Counted from the stretch's first letter, positions 9,146-19,267 are shown. The stretch: DNA of 64,000 nucleotides from a bacterium (GCA_016716565.1 JADJWC010000003.1:248001-312000); one strand, 5' to 3'. Program-made: numbers and translations. The notes: generated from the letters alone by a model not told the origin.

Positions 9146-10306
9146 ATGAGAATATTAAAGTTAATAATTAAAAATTCACTCAGGCATAAGTTAAGAACTA
9201 TTCTTACCATACTTGGAATTTCAATTGCAGTTTTTGCATTTGGATTATTACGCACCGTTGTGACAGCATGGAATGCAGGTGTCGAAGCCTCCGCAGCTAA
9301 TCGACTTGTTACACGGCAGGCTGTTTCGTTTATCTTTCCGCTTCCGCTTGCCTACAGGGATCAGATTTCGAAAATTCCCGGAGTGGATGTAGTCACCTTC
9401 GCAAACTGGTTCGGTGGAGTTTACATTGATAAGAATCAATTCTTTGCACGACTTGCAGTTGACGCCGAAACTATCTTTGATGTATACCCTGAATTTCTGA
9501 TTAGCGATCAAGAATATCAGACTTTTCTAAAAGAAAGAAACAGTTGTATCATTGGCGAGGGTATTGCAAAGCAGTACAATTTAAAAGTGGGTGATTTAAT
9601 GACAATCGAAGGTGATATTTATCCGGGTGACTGGCAATTTGTGATTCGAGGCATTTATAAACCAAGAGATAAAACTACAGATGCTACTCAAATGCTTTTC
9701 CACTGGGATTATTTAAATGAACGAATGAAGGAATGGGATACAGGAAGAGATAATGAAGTTGGATGGTACGTGGTAAAAATAAATGATCCGGATAAATCAG
9801 CTTTGATTTCAGAACAGATTGATGCGTTGTTTAAAAATTCTCGTGCAGAAACCAAAACTGAATCTGAAAGAGCATTTCAGCAGGGTTTCGTTGCCGCATC
9901 GAGTGCAATTTTAACATCCATAAATGTAATTTCATTTGTCATCATCGGAATAATTATGCTTGTTCTCGGCAACACGATGATTATGTCTGCAAGAGAAAGA
10001 ACAAGAGAATATGCTGTATTTAAAACTATCGGGTTCTCAGCAAAACATATGATTGGATTAATTTTAGGAGAATCTCTTTTCATCGCTGCAATTGGCGGAG
10101 GATTAGGATTGTTTCTTTCATTTCCAATTGTTGAAGGAGTAAGTCAGGCAATTCCTAAAGGTATGTTCCCGGTATTTGAACTTGAACCGATCACTTTAAT
10201 TTTCGCTGTGTCATCGGCTATTTTAATCGGAATCGCTGCATCAATCTTTCCGATTATGAAAGCATTGAGGACAAGCATTGTTGATGGATTAAGGTTTATT
10301 GGATGA
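9146..10306 (+). CDS. ABC exporter permease 1 (MacB-like core plus FtsX domain)
   Basis: A 386-residue membrane protein with one N-terminal helix (about residues 18-36), a periplasmic MacB_PCD-like domain (about 40-250), and three C-terminal helices forming the FtsX domain (about 260-385). The stretch ARERTREYAVFKTIGFS is the usual cytoplasmic segment of this fold. It probably heterodimerises with the next gene, since two different permeases accompany one ATPase. It begins five bases after the ATPase stop. Confidence 0.88.
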   Translation: MRILKLIIKNSLRHKLRTILTILGISIAVFAFGLLRTVVTAWNAGVEASAANRLVTRQAVSFIFPLPLAYRDQISKIPGVDVVTFANWFGGVYIDKNQFFARLAVDAETIFDVYPEFLISDQEYQTFLKERNSCIIGEGIAKQYNLKVGDLMTIEGDIYPGDWQFVIRGIYKPRDKTTDATQMLFHWDYLNERMKEWDTGRDNEVGWYVVKINDPDKSALISEQIDALFKNSRAETKTESERAFQQGFVAASSAILTSINVISFVIIGIIMLVLGNTMIMSARERTREYAVFKTIGFSAKHMIGLILGESLFIAAIGGGLGLFLSFPIVEGVSQAIPKGMFPVFELEPITLIFAVSSAILIGIAASIFPIMKALRTSIVDGLRFIG

Positions 10307-10385
10307 GTAATTTATTTCGCATTTTCGCGATAAAGAAATATTATCTTGTACCACAATTGAATTCAATGGAAATTTAATAGGAAAT

Positions 10386-11717
10386 ATGAATTTACCGGTA
10401 TTAATAGTTTTAGTTGTAATCACTATTGCATATTTATTTTTTCTAATCAAGATTACTATTGATTCTGTTTCAAAGAAAAGATTTGTTTGGACAGCATTTA
10501 TAATAATTGTTCCGATCGTACCAATCATTTACTATCTTGTATATGTATTAAATGTTCCTTTTAAATATTCAATAAAAAATTTCACTTCAAGAAAGCTAAC
10601 GACTTTTATTACAATCTTTGGTGTTGCATTGGTTGTATTTGTATTTACAGCTGTTCTGATGATGGCTTACGGAATTCAAAAGACACTAATTGCGACCGGA
10701 CAACCTGACAACGTAATCGTAACAAGAAAAGCAGCTACCGGTGAAATTACAAGTATCGTTGATGGTGAGACTCAGGATGTTATAAGAACGCTTCCGCATA
10801 TCGCTGTTGATAAAAATGGCTATCAAATCATTTCAACAGAACCGGTGGTTGTGATCAACCTTGAAAAATTTAGCGGTGGGATGAGTAACGTAACTGTAAG
10901 AGGTGTTTCGAATGTAGTACTTGAATTAAGGCCGCAAGTTAAAATTATTGAAGGTCAAATGTTCAAGTTTGGTTTGCGTGAATTGATTGTTGGTTCAGGT
11001 GTAACCACAAAATTTAAAGGCGCTGCAATCGGAGATGAAGTAAGGTTTGCCGGAGATGACTGGAAAATTGTTGGCATTTTTGATTCTGAAGGAAGTGGCT
11101 TCGATTCTGAATTGTGGGGTGATTCCCAGCAACTTCTTAACGCATTCAACAGGGGAAATAATGTTTCCTCGATGACTCTTAAACTTGATGATCTAAGCAA
11201 CTTTGATAATTTTAAAAAACAATTTGAATTTGATAAACGACTCCAGCAGTTTGAACCGAAAATAGAACAGAAGTATTTTGAAGAGCAGTCAGAATTTATG
11301 GCCGCTTTCATAAGAATAATAGGCATTGTTATTACTGTTATATTCAGCTTCGGAGCAATGATTGGCGCGGCAATTACAATGTACGCAGCAGTTGCCAATC
11401 GTACTGTTGAAGTTGGAACACTCCGCGCACTTGGATTTAAAAGAAGAAGTATACTCGTTGTATTTTTAATTGAATCGCTTGTTATCGCAATTACCGGCGG
11501 ATTAATAGGAATTTTTCTCGCATCATTTTTACAGTTTTTCAATATTTCGACATTAAACTTTCAATCATTTTCTGAGCTGGCCTTCAGCTTCAGTCTTTCA
11601 CCAGCAATTATAATCACTTCACTTCTATTTGCAATAATTATGGGAATTGTTGGCGGATTTTTTCCTTCAGTTCGTGCTTCAAGATTGAAAATAGTGGACG
11701 CATTGAGATCCGTATAA
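10386..11717 (+). CDS. ABC exporter permease 2 (MacB-like core plus FtsX domain)
   Basis: A 443-residue paralogue of permease 1. It has two extra N-terminal membrane helices (about residues 5-20 and 36-56) before the usual first FtsX helix near 75-95, then a periplasmic domain and three C-terminal helices. The motif NRTVEVGTLRALGFKRRS corresponds to the TREYAVFKTIGFS segment of permease 1. It starts 79 bases after permease 1, a spacer in which I see no gene. It is likely the partner subunit of a heteromeric exporter. Confidence 0.87.
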   Translation: MNLPVLIVLVVITIAYLFFLIKITIDSVSKKRFVWTAFIIIVPIVPIIYYLVYVLNVPFKYSIKNFTSRKLTTFITIFGVALVVFVFTAVLMMAYGIQKTLIATGQPDNVIVTRKAATGEITSIVDGETQDVIRTLPHIAVDKNGYQIISTEPVVVINLEKFSGGMSNVTVRGVSNVVLELRPQVKIIEGQMFKFGLRELIVGSGVTTKFKGAAIGDEVRFAGDDWKIVGIFDSEGSGFDSELWGDSQQLLNAFNRGNNVSSMTLKLDDLSNFDNFKKQFEFDKRLQQFEPKIEQKYFEEQSEFMAAFIRIIGIVITVIFSFGAMIGAAITMYAAVANRTVEVGTLRALGFKRRSILVVFLIESLVIAITGGLIGIFLASFLQFFNISTLNFQSFSELAFSFSLSPAIIITSLLFAIIMGIVGGFFPSVRASRLKIVDALRSV

Positions 11718-11812
11718 AAAAGAATTCATTCAGGCATAAAATAAGTGTATTAACAAAAATAAGTTTAATATATATTTGAACCTGTAATTTTATTTTTCAT
11801 TATTTACGTCAA

Positions 11813-14056
11813 ATGCGGGTTCAGCGGTTTTCTTATCTTTTCATTTTCTTTTTAGTTCTGTCAATACTTCCAGCCGGACTAATTCTGCCACAGCAAACGG
11901 GTAACCTTCGCGGTTTCGTTACTGATTCTACAAATGGCGAAGCATTGGTTTTCTGTAATGTTTTCCTCAAAGAAATAAATGTTGGTTCCTCAACTAATGA
12001 AAGAGGAATGTATTTAATCAAATCAATTCCTTCCGGTAAAGAATATCAAGTAACGGTATCTTATGTCGGTTACAAAACAAAAATTGTCAAAGTATTTGTC
12101 GAACCAGCAGTTGTTACGCAGCTCGATGTTAAACTTCAACCATTGAACGTCGAACTTCAGACTATCGAAAAAGTTGGTGAAAAAATTATTTACGAAAACA
12201 CAACGGATATTAGTCTTGAAAGAATTTCAGTAAAAGAAATTGAAATTCAACCAAAAGGAGTTGAGACAGATATTTTTCGTTCGCTACAGTATATTCCCGG
12301 AGTAAGTACGACTGGAGATGTTACAGCTAAATTTTACGTGCGCGGCGGAAGCGGTGACCAAAACCAGATTTTGCTCAACGGTGTTGAGATTTACAATCCT
12401 TTCCACTCACTTGGACTATTCAGTGTGATTGACCCAGATATGATTAACAGCATTGAGTTTTACAAGGGCGGATTCACTTCCGAATACAGCGGAAGAGTTT
12501 CTTCGGTAATGGATGTTGTTTCTAAAGATGGAAATAAAAACAGATTAGGTTTCAAAGGCGGTCTGAGTTTTCTTACAGCAAAGGGATTACTGGAAGGTCC
12601 GATACCCAATGGCTCTTTTATGATAACGGGAAGAATGAGCTACGATAATGATGTATTGAAAAAATTTTTTAATGAAGAAACAGTGCCGATAGATTTTTAC
12701 GATCTTTCTTTCAAGCTGAACTACAGCAGCGAAGATATTTTTGAAAATGCAAAGTTTGCTGTCTTTGGTTTTCTATCTAATGATAATGTTGACTATGAAG
12801 ATCCATTCAGGGAGCAATTCAAATGGAACAACAACGTGTTTGGATTCGAATGGCTCCAGGTTTACGATGTCCCATTATTTTCGAGGCTTGGAATTTCACT
12901 CAGTTCATTTGAAGGAGAAGTTATCCCGAATCTCAGCAGTTTAAAACCTCGTTACAATGAAGTAAAAGACTTTACAATTAGTTTTGATATGAATGTTGTT
13001 TATGATAATCGCGATGAAATTGGTCTGGGATTAAAGCTTAAAACAGTTGATACAAAATTCCAGCAGACAAATTTTGTAGGTGTTCAGAGTGATCTTGAAA
13101 AGTTTGCAGGTAATCTGAGCCTTTATGGCAAATACAAATTTCTGCAATGGAAAAATTTCGGATTAGATGCGGGAACCAGGTTTAATGTTACCGGACTCAG
13201 CAGTGAGGGTGGAGGTGTTTTTGAACCGCGAATAAGTATGACTTATAGATTTCATCCTTCTATAGGATTTAAAGCTGCCTGGGGAATTTATCAGCAGGAA
13301 ATGTTAACTGTCTCTGATGAAAGCGAAATCATATCCATCTTCGATCCTTGGATTATCACACCTGATTATTTAAATCCTGCAAGATCAATACACTATATTG
13401 CCGGCCTGGATTTCGATGTTATGAGAGGAATCCATTTTTCTGTCGAAGGCTACTATAAAATTACTCATTATCTCCCGATAGTTAATGACCAGAAGTTCAC
13501 TGTATCTGATCCTGATTTGTTATCAGGGACCGGGGAATCATATGGTTCTGAATTTTCTTTGAACTACAGTCTTGATCCGCTAAACGTCACTGCATCTTAT
13601 TCTTTAAGCTGGGCGTACAAAGAAGTAGACGACTGGCTTTACTATCCAAAATATGATGCAAGACATTCAGGAAACATCATCGTTGAATTTAATATTGGTG
13701 ATGGCTGGATTGCCAGTTCGATTTGGAATTTATCTTCCGGTTATCCATTTACAGAAATGATAGGATTCTATGATAAATATTTCCTCACAAATATTTATGG
13801 CAGTGGACAATTTAGTGGAGAATATAATCCTTACTCCTATCTTGGCGATAAGAATCTTGGGAGATTGCCTGCATATCATCGGCTCGATTTAAGCCTTATT
13901 AAAAGAATAACTCTATATTATGTCAATCTTGAGCTGGGAGTCAGCGCTATAAATGTGTATGATCGGCAGAATATATTTTACTTCGACAGAGACACAGGGG
14001 AAATAGTTAATATGCTGCCATTTATGGTGACTGCTACTTTGAAGGTGGAAATATGA
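11813..14056 (+). CDS. TonB-dependent outer-membrane receptor with carboxypeptidase-like N-domain
   Basis: A 747-residue outer-membrane protein: signal peptide (residues 1-26), a CarboxypepD_reg-like domain (GNLRGFVTDSTNGEALVFCNV, about 30-110), a plug domain (FYVRGGSGDQNQILLNGVEI near 180) and a beta-barrel ending in a hydrophobic strand (MLPFMVTATLKVEI). This architecture is usual for Bacteroidota receptors for metal complexes, peptides or glycans; the substrate is not deducible. Its stop overlaps the start of the DUF4249 gene by four bases, so the two are coupled. TATATTTG at 11771-11778 may be a -7 element, but no good -33 is present. Confidence 0.88.
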   Translation: MRVQRFSYLFIFFLVLSILPAGLILPQQTGNLRGFVTDSTNGEALVFCNVFLKEINVGSSTNERGMYLIKSIPSGKEYQVTVSYVGYKTKIVKVFVEPAVVTQLDVKLQPLNVELQTIEKVGEKIIYENTTDISLERISVKEIEIQPKGVETDIFRSLQYIPGVSTTGDVTAKFYVRGGSGDQNQILLNGVEIYNPFHSLGLFSVIDPDMINSIEFYKGGFTSEYSGRVSSVMDVVSKDGNKNRLGFKGGLSFLTAKGLLEGPIPNGSFMITGRMSYDNDVLKKFFNEETVPIDFYDLSFKLNYSSEDIFENAKFAVFGFLSNDNVDYEDPFREQFKWNNNVFGFEWLQVYDVPLFSRLGISLSSFEGEVIPNLSSLKPRYNEVKDFTISFDMNVVYDNRDEIGLGLKLKTVDTKFQQTNFVGVQSDLEKFAGNLSLYGKYKFLQWKNFGLDAGTRFNVTGLSSEGGGVFEPRISMTYRFHPSIGFKAAWGIYQQEMLTVSDESEIISIFDPWIITPDYLNPARSIHYIAGLDFDVMRGIHFSVEGYYKITHYLPIVNDQKFTVSDPDLLSGTGESYGSEFSLNYSLDPLNVTASYSLSWAYKEVDDWLYYPKYDARHSGNIIVEFNIGDGWIASSIWNLSSGYPFTEMIGFYDKYFLTNIYGSGQFSGEYNPYSYLGDKNLGRLPAYHRLDLSLIKRITLYYVNLELGVSAINVYDRQNIFYFDRDTGEIVNMLPFMVTATLKVEI

Positions 14057-15021
14057 AATACTTTAAATTTATGCTGATTGGATTTATAGGCTTCATCTTT
14101 CTTTCCTGCGAAGAAGATTTCAATCCTTATGGTGATTACTTTGAGAGATACGCTTTTACTTGTATCCTAAAAAGTGATCAAAAGAATCAAACTGCAACTT
14201 TATTCCGAAGTTACAGGCCGGATGGCTACGATCCATCCACTTATACAGAAGACCCTTCTGTTGTCGGTGCAGATATTCGTATTTGGTATAATGATTCTGT
14301 TTTTGTTTTCAGGGATACATCCGAAGCGAGGACCGACACATCGAGATATAAAACACCATTCAGATACTATTACAACGATAATTTTTATGTGGGAAGCAGA
14401 AAGACAATTGAGCTTGAAGTACTTCTTCCAAATGGAAAAAGACTTCGCTCAAGTTCTGTTACGCCCGGTCAGATTAATTATGAAGACAGGAGCGATGTTT
14501 TAATACCTTCGGGAGTTAAACAGATCGTTCAATTTTTCTGGAATGCTCTTGACGCGGGAAATTTCTTTTTACCAAAAATGACGATAAGGTATAAACAAAA
14601 TATAAACGGCCAGATTGTTGACAAGTTAAAAGATGTTCCAATTAATTACGTAAACAAGGGAAACGAACAGGTTGCAGTATATCCAAATGCATCTGCCTCA
14701 ACTACAATCGTTTATGATCTGTCAGCCATTACAAAAGCCCTTGAAGAGATCTCAGAAGGTGATCCGAACAAAAATAATTATTCAGTTTACCAGAGAGTAA
14801 TCTTTGCAACAGCTGCACTTGATTTACCTACATCAAGATACATTTCTTCAACAAGCGGAACAATTGATGACCTGACTGTCAGTGTTGATGTTTCAGATTA
14901 TACAAATATCGAAGGTGGTTTTGGTTTATTTGGTTCATATTACAGTAAAGCTTATACCCGTTTGAGATTTATGGAAGATTATATTGAATCTTTTGGATAT
15001 AATTTCATAGTTGAAAATTAG
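14053..15021 (+). CDS. DUF4249-type lipoprotein
   Basis: A 322-residue predicted lipoprotein: signal MKYFKFMLIGFIGFIFLSC, with the lipid-carrying cysteine at residue 19. The remainder is beta-rich with the pattern of DUF4249 proteins (an early YAFTCILKSDQKNQTATLFR strand pair). In Bacteroidota these lipoproteins are usually encoded next to a TonB receptor, as here with a 4-base overlap, and are presumed to be its surface partner. Function of the family is not established. Confidence 0.72.
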   Translation: MKYFKFMLIGFIGFIFLSCEEDFNPYGDYFERYAFTCILKSDQKNQTATLFRSYRPDGYDPSTYTEDPSVVGADIRIWYNDSVFVFRDTSEARTDTSRYKTPFRYYYNDNFYVGSRKTIELEVLLPNGKRLRSSSVTPGQINYEDRSDVLIPSGVKQIVQFFWNALDAGNFFLPKMTIRYKQNINGQIVDKLKDVPINYVNKGNEQVAVYPNASASTTIVYDLSAITKALEEISEGDPNKNNYSVYQRVIFATAALDLPTSRYISSTSGTIDDLTVSVDVSDYTNIEGGFGLFGSYYSKAYTRLRFMEDYIESFGYNFIVEN

Positions 15022-15024
15022 ATA

Positions 15025-16491
15025 ATGAATTTAATTTGTGCATTTAAAATTGGTATTAACCAATTATTCACATACTTGATACTACTGGTTGTCTTCGCGC
15101 TATCAGGATGCGATAGAGAAGTTTCTCGTTCACCTGTTGAGTCGGAAGCACCAAAAGGATTTATTCATATTAATTCATTACCAGATGGATTTGCTATCTT
15201 CCAGAATGGACGAAACACAGGCAGATTAACACCCGATAGTATCTCATATATTGACGGAGGTGATTATGAAATCACTCTCAAGAAAAAATATTTTAAAGAT
15301 ACTTCAATCGTGGTAAGCCTTGGTGATAATGAGAAAATAAGTGTTTTTATTGATATCGCTTCAAATCCTTCAATGTATGGAAAACTGTTTTTGAATAGTT
15401 CACCGGTTGGTGCCGAAATTATTTTTAATGACTCAGCTACAGGAAATGTCACGCCTTCAACTTTTTCAAACTTACTGCCGGGTGAATATTTAATTAAATT
15501 CAAACTTGCAAATCACAGAGATATGGAAATCACTTCAATCGTACAGAGCAGTAAAACAAATAGTTACACTGAAACGCTCAGAGATACGTCAGTTTGGGTT
15601 GATTACCAGGTTTTTAATTCCGAAATCCAATCAAATAATTTAACGGCAATAGCGATTGACAATAATAATATAAAATGGATTGGGTCTACTGATAAAGGTT
15701 TAATTAGATATGATGAAGTGAATTTTGTCAACTATGATTTGACAAATTCTTCAATCCCCGGTAATCAGGTTAATTGTATTAAAGTTGACGATCAAAATAG
15801 GATTTGGGTTGGAACTAATTTTGGGATTGGAATCTTTGATGGTAATTTTTGGATTACGTATAATAGAACAAACTCAGGTCTAACTTCAGAATTTATAAAT
15901 ACCATTCAATTTGATAATTCAGGAACTGCATGGATAGGTACAAGCGCTAACCTAGTAAAATTTGATGGTTTTAATTGGACTAACTATAATGAACCAAACA
16001 GCCTTGATTGGATAAATGATATTTTTATTGAGACCGATTCAAAATTGTGGATTGCAACAAAGTTAGGTGGTATTTTCCTATTCGAGAATTCAATATTTAC
16101 ATCACTTCCAAAAACCACTTATGGATATCCATCTTATAATGTTAGCTCAATCGACATAGATGCATTTAGCAATTTATGGTTCTGCTTTCTACCTGACACG
16201 TCGGGTAGAGGTGCAGTTTCAAATTTCAATGGAGGTAGTTTTAACTCTTACTTACTAGGTACAATACAAAATTTATTTAATCATATTAATATCGATGATG
16301 AAGATAATAAATGGGTTGCAACTACAGAAGGCTTTTTTCAGTTCGATGCACAGAACAATTCGGTAGTTTTTGCAACTTACAATTCTTTAATAAGTGCAAA
16401 TAATATAAAAGCTTCAGCAAGGGATGAAAACGGAAGTGTTTGGATAACCACCACAGGAGGTGGTCTAAACAAATACAAACCACAGCGATAA
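15025..16491 (+). CDS. PEGA-domain lipoprotein with propeller repeats
   Basis: A 488-residue predicted lipoprotein. The signal ends at LSGC (cysteine near residue 29). Two PEGA-like modules follow (GFIHINSLPDGFAIFQNGRN and KLFLNSSPVGAEIIFND, about 45-185), then repeats of the two-component-regulator propeller type (DNNNIKWIGSTDKGLIRYD, DDQNRIWVGTNFGIGIFDG and others). It starts three bases after the DUF4249 gene and so belongs to the receptor operon. It is a surface or periplasmic beta-propeller, probably protein- or glycan-binding. It converges on citF with two bases between stops. Confidence 0.78.
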   Translation: MNLICAFKIGINQLFTYLILLVVFALSGCDREVSRSPVESEAPKGFIHINSLPDGFAIFQNGRNTGRLTPDSISYIDGGDYEITLKKKYFKDTSIVVSLGDNEKISVFIDIASNPSMYGKLFLNSSPVGAEIIFNDSATGNVTPSTFSNLLPGEYLIKFKLANHRDMEITSIVQSSKTNSYTETLRDTSVWVDYQVFNSEIQSNNLTAIAIDNNNIKWIGSTDKGLIRYDEVNFVNYDLTNSSIPGNQVNCIKVDDQNRIWVGTNFGIGIFDGNFWITYNRTNSGLTSEFINTIQFDNSGTAWIGTSANLVKFDGFNWTNYNEPNSLDWINDIFIETDSKLWIATKLGGIFLFENSIFTSLPKTTYGYPSYNVSSIDIDAFSNLWFCFLPDTSGRGAVSNFNGGSFNSYLLGTIQNLFNHINIDDEDNKWVATTEGFFQFDAQNNSVVFATYNSLISANNIKASARDENGSVWITTTGGGLNKYKPQR

Positions 16492-16493
16492 AT

Positions 16494-18050
16494 TTATTTT
16501 ACTACCTGGAACACCGAATCTAAGACAGTCCCATCCACCCATTTTATTATTGCGACAACTTTTTCTTTATTCACTTTCGGTTTTGCTGGTGCACCTCCAC
16601 ATATTTCGTCGACTTGTTTCTTCAAATCCTTAATATCAAGAATTGGAATTGATGAATTCTTCATCGCTTTCAATAAATCTTTTCTTTTTGGATTGATGCA
16701 GAGTCCTCTTTCAGTTGCGATGACATCAATCAATTCTCCTGGACCACAAAGTGTTGTAACTTCATCAACAATTACCGGGATTCTGTCTCTGAATGATGGG
16801 ATTGCAAGTATTGTGCATTTTGAATAAAGACAATTCTGCCAACCGCCAATTCCATGTAGTAAGTATCCGTCTGAATGTGTAACAACATTCGCATTGAAGT
16901 TTATATCTACTTCTGTTGCGCCGAGTATTGCAGCATCAACCATTGAAGCAAAATTTCCTTTGCCATGAAAATTGTAGCTAGTAAATGGAGAAGTGTTGAC
17001 ATGACCATCATTTTCTCGCATACTTCTTACACCTTCTAGATCGAAAGTTTGACCGTCCAGAATATAATCTGTTAAACCATCTTCGAGCATTTGCACAAGA
17101 TATTTTGTCGATCCCCCTCTTATAAATCTTGCTTTAACATTTTTCTTTTTCATTCTTTCCTTCAGAAAGATTGCAAATGCGAGTGCAGTTCCACCGGCTC
17201 CGGCTTGAAACGAAAATCCGTTTTTCATTATTCCTGCTTCGTCGAGAAACTGAGCAACATACTCTGCAATCAGCAATCGATCAGGTGATTTTGTTACTTC
17301 GGTTGTTCCTGAAACTATTTTAGTTGGATCACCTAGCGATTCGACTTCAACAACATAATCAACATTGTTGCCCTGGATTTGCCACGGAACACAAGGGAAG
17401 TGAACAAGATTATCAGTCACAACTATAACTCTGTTTGCGTATTCAGAATCACCAAGTGCAAAACCAATTAATCCGCAAGCAGATTTTCCTCTATCACCGG
17501 TTGCGTTTCCAAAAGGATCGGAGGTTGGTGCAGCAATGACAGCAATATCAATATGAACTTCGCCATCCTGAATTGATTGATATCTCCCACCGTGTGAACG
17601 AAGAACTCCAACACCTTTCATCTTGCCTTCGGAAGTGAATTTGCCGAGAGGGCCATTCATACTTCCCTCGATGTGATGAATAGTTCCATCCTCCAAATAT
17701 TTTATTAAATGTGAATGAACAGGAAATGAAGCGGAAGGAAACCAGTGAATATTTTTAACACCCATTTCTTTTACAACATCGAACAGCATATTTGTAACCG
17801 CATCACCATTGCGAAGATGATGATGTGTTGAAATCGTCATTCCATCTTTCAATCCTGCTTTTTTCAAAGCTGTTTTTAAATCTTTAACAACTTTGTTTCC
17901 ATCTTTTGGGTAGTCAATGCACGATCTGATTGGTGGTTTAGCTTTATTGCCTGATGGTTTGTATTTATTAATTCCCTGAAAGGGAATCTGTTGTTGTCCA
18001 TTTACTTCAGTTGGGACTAATCTGCCTGCAGCGTTTTTTACTAATTTCAT
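16494..18050 (-). CDS. citF: Citrate lyase alpha subunit (citrate CoA-transferase)
   Basis: A 518-residue protein using the ATG at 18050, which has GGAGG five bases upstream; an in-frame TTG 12 bases earlier is unlikely. CitF transfers the acyl-carrier thioester from acetyl to citrate, forming citryl-ACP for cleavage by CitE. Family signs are the DGMTISTHHHLRNGD region, SGTTEVTKSPDRLLIAEYVA, and the C-terminal RDRIPVIVDEVTTLCGPGE block with ATERGLCINP. Its start overlaps the citDE stop by four bases (ATGA), showing translational coupling. CitC, CitX and CitG, needed for cofactor maturation, are not in this window. Confidence 0.93.
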   Translation of the reverse strand: MKLVKNAAGRLVPTEVNGQQQIPFQGINKYKPSGNKAKPPIRSCIDYPKDGNKVVKDLKTALKKAGLKDGMTISTHHHLRNGDAVTNMLFDVVKEMGVKNIHWFPSASFPVHSHLIKYLEDGTIHHIEGSMNGPLGKFTSEGKMKGVGVLRSHGGRYQSIQDGEVHIDIAVIAAPTSDPFGNATGDRGKSACGLIGFALGDSEYANRVIVVTDNLVHFPCVPWQIQGNNVDYVVEVESLGDPTKIVSGTTEVTKSPDRLLIAEYVAQFLDEAGIMKNGFSFQAGAGGTALAFAIFLKERMKKKNVKARFIRGGSTKYLVQMLEDGLTDYILDGQTFDLEGVRSMRENDGHVNTSPFTSYNFHGKGNFASMVDAAILGATEVDINFNANVVTHSDGYLLHGIGGWQNCLYSKCTILAIPSFRDRIPVIVDEVTTLCGPGELIDVIATERGLCINPKRKDLLKAMKNSSIPILDIKDLKKQVDEICGGAPAKPKVNKEKVVAIIKWVDGTVLDSVFQVVK

Positions 18051-19267
18051 TGCTTCCTCCAATCTCTACTAATCTGGTTATTCATCATTGCAAGATTTAT
18101 AGTCCTTTGTGCTCTCTTAACAACTGGCGGATCAATCATTTTACTTCCAAGCGAAACCACTCCGAGTCCTTTCTTTTCAGCTTCTTCGAATGCTAGAACA
18201 ATTTTTTTTGCTTTTTCAATTTCTTCAGTAGTGGGTGCAAATGCCTCGTGAACAACCTGGATTTGCCTTGGATGAATACAACCTTTTCCCTCAAAACCAA
18301 GAGACTTTGCCTCCAGAACGCTTTGCCTTAATCCTTCCATATCTGAAGTATCAGAGAACACTGTATCAATAGCTTGAATGCCAGCAGCTTTTGCAGCATT
18401 GACTAACATTTGCCTGGCAAAAATACTTTCACGACCTTCATTTGTTCGCTGGGTTCCGATATCGGCTGTGTAATCTTCGAGTCCTATTGCAAGCGCACAA
18501 TTATTTTTTGATGCAGTTGCAATTTCGTAAGATTTGATTACTCCGAGTGCACTTTCTATTATCGGCATAAAGTAAATTGGATTTTTAACTTTATGCTGCT
18601 TCTTCAACTTTTCGACTTCTTTTTCTAGCTGATGAATCTGTTCTGCTGATTCGCACTTCGGAACTAGAATTACATTTACATTGTGAGGAATGATGTATTT
18701 CAGATCATCTAATCCCTTCGGTAATTGATTTATACGAACCATTCTTTCAGCATTATAAAAATCAACTGATCGTAATGCATTTCTGACAAGAAGCTGCGCT
18801 GCATCTTTTTCGGTTGGCGCAACGCTGTCTTCCAAATCCAGAATTATTCCGTCAGGAGAATGAAGTCCTGCATTAACAAAAAACTTTGGTTCATTTCCAG
18901 GTAGATAAAGTCTGCTTCTTCGAAGTTGATCTTTTTTTGTCGAGTACAGATTTTGCTCAATGATTGGAAGCAGATATTCTTTCTTTGTTTGCGGGAATAA
19001 TCTTTTTACAGCAAGCTCAAATCGTGCTGCCATTACGAAAGGTAACGCACCATAATCTTCGCAAAGAATTATTGCGTCTTTCAATCCGAAGAATTTTGAC
19101 ATATCGAGAATCATTTCTTTAATTGATTCTCCATACATCGATTCCACTTTACTTTTAATTTCGAGTTTAACACCACCAGAATTTTTTAACTCAATTTCAA
19201 AATAACAATCAGAACGGACTGAGTCGCCTCGTTTGCCTGCTGATGAATTGGTATTCCTGCCCCTCAT
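18047..19267 (-). CDS. Fused citrate lyase acyl-carrier (CitD) and beta (CitE) subunits
   Basis: A 406-residue fusion. Residues 1 to about 95 resemble CitD: AGKRGDSVRSDCYF holds the serine-aspartate site that carries the phosphoribosyl-dephospho-CoA group, followed by IKSKVESMYGESIKE and DYGALPFVMAARFELAV. From about residue 115 the protein is CitE (LRRSRLYLPGNEPKF, DGIILDLEDSV, ALAIGLEDYTADIG, KGCIHPRQI), which cleaves citryl-ACP to oxaloacetate and acetyl-ACP. The start is ATG 19267 with GGAG nine bases upstream, rather than a TTG 15 bases earlier. In most bacteria citD and citE are separate genes. The fused carrier would put the swinging arm next to its lyase site. Confidence 0.87.
   Translation of the reverse strand: MRGRNTNSSAGKRGDSVRSDCYFEIELKNSGGVKLEIKSKVESMYGESIKEMILDMSKFFGLKDAIILCEDYGALPFVMAARFELAVKRLFPQTKKEYLLPIIEQNLYSTKKDQLRRSRLYLPGNEPKFFVNAGLHSPDGIILDLEDSVAPTEKDAAQLLVRNALRSVDFYNAERMVRINQLPKGLDDLKYIIPHNVNVILVPKCESAEQIHQLEKEVEKLKKQHKVKNPIYFMPIIESALGVIKSYEIATASKNNCALAIGLEDYTADIGTQRTNEGRESIFARQMLVNAAKAAGIQAIDTVFSDTSDMEGLRQSVLEAKSLGFEGKGCIHPRQIQVVHEAFAPTTEEIEKAKKIVLAFEEAEKKGLGVVSLGSKMIDPPVVKRAQRTINLAMMNNQISRDWRKQ

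Noticed and set aside
10955..11542. 195-codon open frame on the minus strand inside permease 2
   Set aside because: It lies wholly antisense to a clear FtsX permease, its product is a serine/isoleucine-rich low-complexity string with no recognisable pattern, and no ribosome site precedes it.
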